Shown here: positions 56,175 through 64,000 of the stretch, piece after piece
Position numbering within the stretch: the stretch's first letter is position 1
Layout: every line of letters starts with the position of its first letter
Assembly: GCF_029633865.1 (NCBI RefSeq)
Contig: NC_079213.1
Span: 90,570,429 to 90,634,428 of the forward strand
Origin: Lampris incognitus
Lineage: Eukaryota; Chordata; Actinopteri; Lampriformes; Lampridae
Length of the DNA stretch: 64,000 bases
Reading direction: 5' to 3'
The notes under the pieces: model-generated
Database searches by the model: none
What the model was told of the DNA's origin: nothing
What the model saw: the letters and a program-made list of their open reading frames with translations, nothing else
Program-made: the position numbers and the translations under genes

Positions 56175-56370
56175 GGTGAGTTGGTTTTTGTTTTATTTTC
56201 CGCGTTAGTCTGTTTTGAATCAATGTGATCAAGTGCAGGCACAAAGCACAGTCTCTCATCGAGAGAACGGAGACAAACAGTACTGGATGGGTTGACCAGG
56301 TAGGCTTGCTAGGTGATTAGAGGAGTGGTTGAGGTGTGACCCTGCTCCTGAACCTTTAACAAGTTAATTT

Positions 56371-56417
56371 CTTTTCCTTAAACAAACAGGTCGGACCCCC
56401 CCCCCCAAAAAAAAAGG

Positions 56418-56459
<42 letters not shown>

Positions 56460-57190
56460 CAAAACAAAAAAGGCAACCTTTTTATCTTGGAAAACTCCAG
56501 CGCACACATCTGAAATAAACATTTTTTATTGGGCTAAACTGGCATCTGGTATATCTGTGAGTTGTCTTCAGGGTCAAAAAAGGTCAATACTTTGCCATGC
56601 ATCCAATGAGGCAACCACCTTCTTTTTCATTCAGTGATGTTGGAAGGGGAGTTCACTCCCTACTCAACGGTATTATCTTACCTTCAACACCGGGATATTG
56701 TCTGTGGCCATACCAAGGTGGCACAATTTGAAGGTCATTTGGCAGATATGGTTGGTATTTTCACACCTCCAAGGAGTATATGCTTTCAGTCATTCAGGAT
56801 CATGTATGTAGAGTATGTCTCACACTTTGATATGAGGGGATTAAGGTCTTAGTGGTATCACGTTAATGAAAAAAACTTTTACCTATCATGTTTTGTTGCT
56901 GCTCCATGGGTGAGCTGCTGGAGGCTCAGATGTCATGCATATGATCCTCAGCTCAAAGGGTGTTGGGTTTCTACCTGGTAGGGCCCGGCAGGCTACCTCG
57001 GACTGTCATTACCTGACTGCCCTTATGATTAATTCAGTAGCACCCTGGGCCACAAAGCTCCCGGTGGCTGCTTGGTTGGACGGGTTGTTGGTAGGTTGGA
57101 CGTTCCACGTAAGGGGGAAGGACAGTGTCTCTCTGTGCCCAGGCCAGAGCAGTACACCAGCAGGGCTTCCGGAGGAGGACAACACCGAAG
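56371..57190. other. Intergenic and possible 5' UTR upstream of GIPC
   Basis: A C run and an A-rich (GAAA)n microsatellite (56417-56459) lie first. Nothing else is recognised except an acceptor-like TCTCTGTGCCCAG ending near 57141, which could begin the exon holding the GIPC start codon. Confidence 0.4.
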
Positions 57191-57199
57191 CAGGGGCTG

Positions 57200-57493
57200 A
57201 TGCAGAACGGGGAGGCTATGAGCCCGCAGGACTCGAAGGCGGCGGGGGCCAGGGCCTCAGAGGAGCAGAAGGCTCAGAATGACAGCCGGCCGCAGGAAGT
57301 TGTGGAGCCTTCAGCGCCACCGTTACCACCTCCAACACCACCACCGCCAGGGCCACCAGAATATCCCAGGCCCAGGCTCATCTTTCATACCCAGCTGGCC
57401 CATGGGAGTCCAACAGGCCGCATTCACGGATTTACTAACGTCAAGGAGCTGTACGCCAAGATTGCTGAAGTGTTTAACATCTCCTCCTCAGAG
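57200..57493 (+). CDS. gipc3: GIPC family scaffold protein, first coding exon (gipc3-like)
   Basis: ATG at 57200 opens [13 protein letters not shown], an acidic/polar stretch, then [20 protein letters not shown] and the GIPC GH1 domain [40 protein letters not shown]. The exon ends at 57493 with a GAG before GTACAA, in phase 0. GIPC proteins are PDZ scaffolds linking membrane cargo to myosin VI; the PDZ and GH2 domains lie in exons beyond the window. The lack of the basic N-terminus of GIPC1/GIPC2 (KKKAP-like) and the AKIAE-F-I-x-E spacing favour GIPC3, which in mammals is needed for hearing. Earlier in-frame ATGs exist, but conservation and the likely acceptor near 57141 support this start. 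The open frame beyond 57493 is intron read-through. Confidence 0.85.
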
Positions 57494-59079
57494 GTACAAA
57501 ACATTCTAGAGCTGTTTTTTGGTTAATGTGGTAAATACAATCAGATAACTACTATGGTAGTTCATGTCAATGATAATTATTGTAAGAAAATGCAGGTAAA
57601 TGGATCTTTTCATCCCCTCTTTGCATTTGTGGTCCGACAGGCCGGCTGGAAGAAGGTGTTAGGTTTCCATTAAGGCTTGTTTCCATGATGCACTGTAGAC
57701 GATCGTCTAGCCTTGCCAGACTTTCTGCCAGACTCTGCACTCATATGATCCTCGTTTAGGATAAATAATTGGACCAAATAGCCAGATAATGATCTTTAGT
57801 CAGTAAGCACCACACAGAAGACAATGGATCATGTTGATAGAGTGAAAATGGCCCTTACATCAGACCACACCACCTAACTCAAGAAGTGGGAAGAATACCG
57901 ACAAGTTTTACTCATGTAGAAATACTGCTAATTCAGTTCAATGTTTGAGTGAGAATTTTTATGTGGTTTTTTTGGTGTACTTTTCCCCTTCCCTGCCCTT
58001 AAAAATTAGCGTACCATCTGTTCTGCTTAGTGCCTTTAAAATATTTTAAATAGCCACCACAATCAGCACAAAGTTTTAGTTTTGTAAACATGAGCTGAAA
58101 AAGTAACCATACACAGGTGTCTTATGGAAAGTTTACATTAAGTCCAAAGTCACTGTTATTGCACACAGATTCTCACTGGGTTTACTACTCTAGAAAAATA
58201 ACAATCAAGTGCTTGAATACACAAACGGAATGATTAAGTATTAAAATTTGGAAATAGTCCAAAAAGTGACACTACTCAAATACAATAATTACAGAAGCCA
58301 TGATATTATTACATTCGAAGATGGCAGCAGATTTCAGGGAACCTGTAGAATTTAGAGTTATAATTTAAAATTAAATATCCATAATTTGGAAAATATGACG
58401 CCCGCTCTGACAAAATTAATTGACTCCACGAAACAAGAAGACTGTGTCTAAACAGTACTTAAGTACTTCAGGAGACAACAGTATGTTCCCCAAAATGAGT
58501 ATGTACCAGTGTGTGTTGGTACATACCTGCATATACTTTCTAGTACAGCACTGAATTCAAAATGTACTCTTGCAGTGAAGTTGCAGCAGACAGCTGGCAT
58601 GCAGGGCTCGATTCTTTGAGAGGAAATCTACTGAATAAACTTTTTAGTAGGTCAGGACTGGCCCATCTACACAGCAGCCTGATGCTGTTCTCAATGCCAA
58701 CTGCAACCAAAGATCATGGGCTGCCTGAGGTAGAGGCTGCTGTGATGATACAATGGAAAGTGGTGTAAGCAAACGGGGCTTGTTTTTGCAGTTCTTTTAT
58801 TGAATGCATTTGCCCTTTGCTTTAATCCAGGGTGATTTACAAGGAGTAAAATAAGCTTGAACTTTAGCTGAAACTCTGAAATCGCCGTCATAACAAGCAT
58901 CTATTGGTGAGAGTGTAAAGACTAAAGCCACAGTGACCAAGAAATAAAATCAGGAATCCGGAACATTTATTTGTTATTTCATTTCATGTACTTGCATACT
59001 ACATGAAATGAAACAAAATATTGTCTCCCCCAGCAGTGCAACACAAAGACAAAAACATATCGAAAACCTACAGGAACAC
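57494..59079 (+). other. GIPC intron 1, start
   Basis: No further GIPC exon (PDZ or GH2 motifs) found here or up to 64000, so the first intron exceeds 6.5 kb. No repeat identified in this part. Confidence 0.55.
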
Positions 59080-59222
59080 ATATATCCATCCATACATCCA
59101 TCCCATTATCCAAACCGCTTATCTTGCTGTCAGGGTTGCAGGGATGCTGGAGCCTATCCCAGAGTCATTGGGTGGCAGGCAGAGAGACACCCTGGACAGG
59201 CCACCAGGCCATCACAGGGCAA
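59080..59222 (-). repeat. SINE tail fragment, inverted (family of 28811)
   Basis: It reads CATCCATCCCATTATCCAAA and GGATGCTGGAGCCTATCCCA, ending at CCATCACAGGGC. This is the reverse complement of the SINE tail block. Confidence 0.75.
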
Positions 59223-59664
59223 AAGAATTTATCCAAACTACAAGAAAAAAAAAGGAAAAAAATGACAAAACTACAAAAACACATACACTACCGTTCAAAA
59301 GTTTGGGATCACCCAAACAATTTTGTGTTTTCCATGAAAAGTCACACTTATTCAACACCATATGTTGTGAAATGAATAGAAAATAGAGTCAAGACATTGA
59401 CAAGGTTAGAAATAATGATTTGTATTTGAAATAAGATTTTTTTTACATCAAACTTTGCTTTCGTCAAAGAATCCTCCATTTGCAGCAATTACAGCATTGC
59501 AGACCTTTGGCATTCTAGCTGTTAATTTGTTGAGGTAATCTGGAGAAATTGCACCCCACGCTTCCAGAAGCAGCTCCCACAAGTTGGATTGGTTGGATGG
59601 GCACTTCTTTGAGCAGATTGAGTTTCTGGAGCATCACATTTGTGGGGTCAATTAAACGCTCAAA

Positions 59665-59952
59665 ATGGCCAGAAAAAGAGAACTTTCATCTGAAACTCGA
59701 CAGTCTATTCTTGTTCTTAGAAATGAAGGCTATTCCATGCGAGAAATTGCTAAGAAATTGAAGATTTCCTACACCGGTGTGTACTACTCCCTTCAGAGGA
59801 CAGCACAAACAGGCTCTAACCAGAGTAGAAAAAGAAGTGGGAGGCCGCGTTGCACAACTGAGCAAGAAGATAAGTACATTAGAGTCTCTAGTTTGAGAAA
59901 CAGACGCCTCACAGGTCCCCAACTGGCATCTTCATTAAATAGTACCTGTTAG
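59665..59952 (+). pseudogene. Tc1-like transposase N-terminal part (left arm and spacer)
   Basis: MARKRELSSETRQSILVLRN starts a paired-type DNA-binding region. The first helix-turn-helix is GYSMREIAKKLKISYTGVYY; a GRPR hook comes next (KRSGRPRCTTEQE), then the start of the second helix-turn-helix (LTGPQLASSLN). It stops at the palindrome spacer edge, about a quarter of the usual 340-residue transposase. It could still make a DNA-binding fragment. Confidence 0.85.
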
Positions 59953-60103
59953 AGCCTGTTTGTGCTGTCCTCTGAAGGGAGTAGTACACACCGGTGTAGG
60001 AAATCTTCAATTTCTTAGCAATTTCTCGCATGGAATAGCCTTCATTTCTAAGAACAAGAATAGACTGTCGAGTTTCAGATGAAAGTTCTCTTTTTCTGGC
60101 CAT
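59909..60103 (-). pseudogene. Tc1-like transposase N-terminal part (right arm)
   Basis: An inverted copy of the same start (MARKRELSSETRQ...), 64 residues, running off the arm into spacer sequence after QTGSN. It keeps only the first helix-turn-helix. Confidence 0.85.
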
Positions 60104-60596
60104 TTTGAGCGTTTAATTGACCCCACAAATGTGATGCTCCAGAAACTCAATCTGCTCAAAGAAGTGCCCATCCAACCAATCCAACTTGTGGGAGCTGCTT
60201 CTGGAAGCGTGGGGTGCAATTTCTCCAGATTACCTCAACAAATTAACAGCTAGAATGCCAAAGGTCTGCAATGCTGTAATTGCTGCAAATGGAGGATTCT
60301 TTGACGAAAGCAAAGTTTGATGTAAAAAAAATCTTATTTCAAATACAAATCATTATTTCTAACCTTGTCAATGTCTTGACTCTATTTTCTATTCATTTCA
60401 CAACATATGGTGGTGAATAAGTGTGACTTTTCATGGAAAACACAAAATTGTTTGGGTGATCTCAAACTTTTGAACGGTAGTGTATATCCAACATATAAAA
60501 AAAAAAACCCCAAACTACAAAAACACATATATCCAACATAAAAATAAAAAAAATCACTGTCCAAGAGAGCGAACACCAGCCAGGATGACTGTCAGA

Positions 60597-60914
60597 ACTG
60601 CTGATCTGCATGGGCTAGCAGTTAGCTTAGCCTGCCCTGCTTCTGCATCCTGTCAGACTGCCCTCGGTGTTTCCTCTTTGGGCGCAGCGCAAGGCAGAGC
60701 CGTGGTCCTTGGGCCCACCGGATGCAGCAGACCAGGCTCCCCCAGCCAATCAAACACCAGCTCTCCCAGCCAGACACCTTCGACACACCTCCCCGCACTC
60801 CACACGATGACACCAAAAACACAGTCAACGCCACACCGCCCTCTGTGTTATCGGAACTGCCGGTCTGCATGGGCTAGCAGTTAGCTTAGCCTGACCCGCT
60901 TCCACATCCTGTCA
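60597..60914. repeat. Pair of 60-bp direct repeats
   Basis: GCATGGGCTAGCAGTTAGCT and its flanks occur at 60597-60655 and again at 60857-60914, about 260 bp apart and with few changes. Between them is a CCAGC-rich stretch. This may be two units of a 260-bp tandem repeat or short terminal repeats; the family is not recognised. Confidence 0.6.
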
Positions 60915-61239
60915 GGATGTAAATTAAAATGAAAATAAAATAAAATTAAAATTAAAAAACCTACAATGTAATGACTGTGGAATGGTCATGTATGGTAGAG
61001 GAAAACCAGGTAGAAGAGCTCGGCAATGAAATGAATGTGGAAGAGAGACAGTATAAGGGATTATTTCTATGTAAGTAACAGGTAGATTTACCATATAGCG
61101 CATGTGTTTTGTCTTTATGTCTTGCAAGTTGCTCTCGACGTGTTCTTCACTTTGAATTCAATTGTAGAATACAGTGAAGAAAGCTAAATACTTGTTTGGG
61201 ACTACATTTGTAAAGTCTCAGTGCACTGAGACTTTATAA

Positions 61240-61745
61240 ATAATGATAATAATAATAATAATAATTTTATTTATATAGCACCTTTCTAAAAAAAATTTAC
61301 AAAGTGCTTCGCAGAAAAACAGATAAAACCAGACAAGGCAGGAATAAGAGTAAGATCAAATAAGAGTAAAAATAAAAACCAATATCAAATATTTGTAAAA
61401 GCTTTCATAAAAAGAAAAGTTTTAAGATGAGATTTAAAAGAAGCTAAAGGCTTAGTTCGTCTTTGCTCAGCAGGAAGAGCGTTCCATAGTGTGGGGGCTC
61501 TAACAGCAAAAGCCCGATCACCCTTTGTAACCAACCAAGACCTGGGAATACCTAGCAGGGCTCCATCTGCAGACCTTAATAGTCGAGGGGGGACATACCA
61601 AGTCAACAAATCACAAATGTATAAAGGAGCAATACCATTTAAAGCCTTAAAAGTAAGCAAATGCTGTCCCAAAGATTGATGAGATGAAAAGATTGGCGTT
61701 ATAAGAAAAGCATGTGGTGGAGATATGCTGTTTTCCCGTAACACT
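61240..61745 (-). mobile_element. L2-like LINE, 5'-truncated
   Basis: The plus-strand left edge is a (TAA)n tail with TTTATTTATATAGCACCTTT. The minus-strand frame 61744-61385 reads LTFKALNGIAPLYICDLLTW, GDRAFAVRAPTLWNALPAEQ and ASFKSHLKTFLFMKAF, the C-terminus of an L2-type protein. It is related to but distinct from the copy at 39069. Confidence 0.78.
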
Positions 61746-64000
61746 CTGCCAAACCTTCATAAAGTCACACACCTTAACACTTCAAAGTACCATGTTATAT
61801 TACAGTAGCCCACCATGGAAACAGAAAGTATAATAGAGAGGTGACATTGACAATATCTAATGCGTATCAGCTGTGTTGTAAAGGCTACAGTAAAAGCCTG
61901 ACCCTATCTGTGTGATATTACCTGCTTGATTTCAAGGACCGTGAAGATGAATTGATACGGAGCCATGTACATTCCAGAGAGTGCAACCTTGACTAGTTTA
62001 TCAGAAAAACCGTCATCGATATGTGCAAGAGATTGACTCTCTCCTTATGGTACAGATGGTTTCCTGGAGGGGTTACCTGATGATTGCCTTCTGAGATTTT
62101 ACAATTTTTGGCTTTCACAACATGAGTTATCATTTTAGGAGCTAGTGAAGAAAAACCTTGGGGTCATGAATCATTCACTTGCTTCTAATAATGGGCAGTA
62201 TTTTGAAAAACAAGCCTTTTGTGTGCCATGTAAGAGAAGACCTTGAACTACAGTCAAACAGGCTTATGAGTGCTATCACAGATAACTCAGAGTGTAGCAG
62301 TCTTCTTGATATTGTTTGGACTATGGTATTGCATTGCTTAAGTAAGTTGCCAAGAAAGACCTTGGGCTGCACTTTTACAGAATTGGCATCCAAACGAATC
62401 ACCGTGAAGAAAATCTAATTGAGACTCCTCCAAGGGAGCAAACCCGAGCACAAATCCTCTTAGCTGCTTCAAAAGGTTTGAATGGTATTGTGCTTTTCAT
62501 GAGATGGCCGTGACACACATTTTATGAGGGAACGAGACAATCAAGCCCATATCCTGTACTTGAAATGTAAGTGTATTAATGAGGGTTATAGGGATTTTGT
62601 GCTAAGCTTCCACACCACTCCACTCCCACCCATAACACTTTCTCTGATACATTGGAAACAATTTTGTGGTCAATGATTAGATTTTGTATCCCAAAATTTC
62701 ACGAGTTCTTTCTCAAACATACCCTTATGTTAAAAGATCAACACTGGCTAAAAATAAAATAAGAAGATTCTGTCTACTATGATTTTGCCATTACCCATTG
62801 TCCTCCAGAGGGACCGTGATTTCTTTGGTTTAATTGGGGTTAATTAAGGATCGCGTTTTCTAAATGAATGCAATCTCTTATGGGAGCAAAACTATGAACT
62901 CAGGAGAGACATATATCCATTTGGGGTCCCAAAATGGCCACAACAGCGAGGGTACTTTTCCAGGATCACACTGCCCTCTGTTGTTGAGATTGTGTTATTA
63001 CATCATGGAGCTGGGAGAGAACGTGAGAGAAGTAGATGGTGAAATAGGAGAGTCTGACAGAAATTAGCCGTTATTTCCAATATCCCAATCCATCATTATC
63101 CATGGTATCATCTTGGATCAAGTCAATTGTATTGAGCCGTATATAGGCCGAAGATCACTGGTTGACTCAGAGGGTTTTACATTCCCACAGTAAGAAACAG
63201 TAGATGACAATGGACGAGACCCTTTACACAAAGACCAGACCCTCAATTTGGATGAGGAAAATCTGAGCACAAAAAAAAGGGGGCTACACAGATGACACCC
63301 ACGGAGGAGGGATACCTCCTCCAGGAGAAGTAGGCGTATAATAAGTTTAAGCAATAAAACACATCATGAAAGCACTAACAATTAACTTTACTATAACTTC
63401 AACAAGATATGATGTAAATAAGCAACATAGCAGGGGGAGAGAAGGTTAATAATTACCAGTTCTCACTTCAAAATGCTTCCTGTAGATGTTAAGAGAGTGC
63501 TAGTGTTCCTAATTTAAAGCCTGAAATTTAAAGCAGAAGTGTAGTAAACATTTTAGTAGCCTTGGGAATGAAGCTCCCTCTCCAAAAGTGTCATCGAGTT
63601 TTGTTGTGCTATCAGCCATTGAGTAAGAGTGGATATCCCACTTTAAAATGCTGGATTTGTAACAAAACCTCTAAGTCTCCGGGTCATAATGAGATAGAAA
63701 AGAATATCTGCCAATCTATTTGTCAAGTGGTTTGTTATTTCTAACAAGTTATTGGTACCCTTGTGGTTTCACTTGGACACATACTCAGAATTTTGCATAG
63801 GTTTAAGCAATCATGGTGTAAGAGACGATGCTGTCTTCTGTCCAATTTTGTTTTTCAGAGTTGTTTTTTTCACCTATCGCTTCACTGTCAAATGTAGGCA
63901 CTGCAGTCACACTTGCATGTTTAGGTACATCTATATTGCCAGGGTGCAGTGACCCAGTAGTCAAGCTCGCTCGCTCTCTTGCGTATTCTTTTGCAGTTTG
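61746..64000. other. GIPC intron 1, end of window
   Basis: No exon found. A stretch at about 63115-63360 starts CAAGTCAATTGTATTGAGCC and may be a very diverged LINE tail. Nothing else recognised. Confidence 0.4.

Larger units (their letters stand above)
45132..56370 (-). mobile_element. Ngaro/DIRS-like tyrosine-recombinase retroelement, deleted and interrupted
   Basis: Minus-strand order: a proline-rich gag-like frame (56174-55728), an RNase H domain (47069-46839) and a tyrosine recombinase (about 46400-45416). No reverse transcriptase is visible. A direct repeat of about 110 bp (GAGAGAACGGAGACAAAGAG at 45132, the same with minor changes at 56261, each running to a TTAACAAGTTAA segment) marks the two ends. 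This suits split direct repeats of Ngaro elements rather than the inverted repeats of DIRS1. The hAT element 47315-55389 is inserted between RNase H and gag, and the missing reverse transcriptase would have lain near that site. The outer limits and the second repeat pair were not resolved. Confidence 0.6.
59286..60482. mobile_element. Palindromic (snap-back) Tc1-like element
   Basis: It starts CACTACCGTTCAAAAGTTTG after TA (59284-59285) and ends with the inverse before TA (60483-60484). Arms 59286-59820 and 59948-60482 are each 535 bp and nearly identical inverted copies (two differences found by eye, near 59306 and 59355). A 127-bp spacer separates them. Each arm carries the terminal repeat, 5' region and transposase start, so the 3' half of a normal Tc1 has been replaced by an inverted copy of the 5' half. 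No DDE catalytic domain is present. Confidence 0.92.

Noticed and set aside
55728..56242. Host gene with proline/serine-rich protein
   Set aside because: It lies between direct-repeat end and hAT insertion of a retroelement and lacks introns or homology; better read as element ORF1.
45133..56365. Direct repeats as LTRs of an endogenous retrovirus
   Set aside because: The enclosed genes are a tyrosine recombinase and DIRS-type RNase H, with no integrase, protease or env.
57494..57526. Extension of the GIPC reading frame past 57493 to a stop
   Set aside because: Family alignment breaks exactly at a GT donor after GAG; the tail is intron read-through.

Overview
The window looks like nuclear DNA from a teleost fish. 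It holds spliced vertebrate genes with GT-AG introns (a GRAM-domain protein gene and the first coding exon of a GIPC gene), AT-rich intergenic sequence, many CA/GATA microsatellites, and a fish-type mix of transposons: tRNA-derived SINEs, L2- and RTE-like LINEs, BEL/Pao, Tf1/sushi-type Ty3/Gypsy, Ngaro/DIRS-like, hAT, piggyBac and Tc1. There are no bacterial operons, CRISPR arrays or rRNA genes.

Layout. 1-20.3 kb: a GRAMD2-family gene on the minus strand. Twelve coding exons (9470 down to 2756) join with consistent phase into a protein of 366 residues. A distal first exon at 19945-20036 could replace the proximal first exon in frame. Its introns hold small repeats, a decayed gypsy gag-protease fragment and several strong inverted repeats. 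20.8-23.1 kb: a decayed copy of a repetitive zinc-binding protein family that I cannot place in a named transposon superfamily, bounded by a candidate terminal inverted repeat. 23-30 kb: intergenic sequence with two SINE families, a Tc1 5' fragment and a 209-bp LINE stub with an 18-bp target duplication.

30-42 kb: nested transposons. A LINE ORF1 fragment is split by a BEL/Pao LTR element (31107-37229, TSD TCCCC). That element has lost its reverse transcriptase and integrase core, and an RTE-like LINE sits in its left LTR. Two inverted-repeat elements follow, then a piggyBac transposase pseudogene split by an L2 fragment and by a GC-rich DNA element carrying a DUF4806-like last exon.

45-56 kb: a three-level nest. 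A Tf1/sushi-type gypsy element with a chromodomain (48830-53950, TSD GATTT) lies inside a hAT element (47315-55389, TSD GAATGGAT), which lies inside a minus-strand tyrosine-recombinase retroelement (about 45.1-56.4 kb, Ngaro-like, with direct-repeat ends). 57.2 kb to the end: first coding exon of a GIPC gene (best fit gipc3), then an intron running past the window edge. That intron holds a 1,197-bp Tc1 element turned into a near-perfect palindrome and an L2 fragment.

Only the GRAMD2 and GIPC genes appear to be working host genes. Almost everything else is mobile DNA whose order of insertion can be read from target-site duplications and interrupted reading frames. All motif comparisons are from reading and memory; no searches were run.
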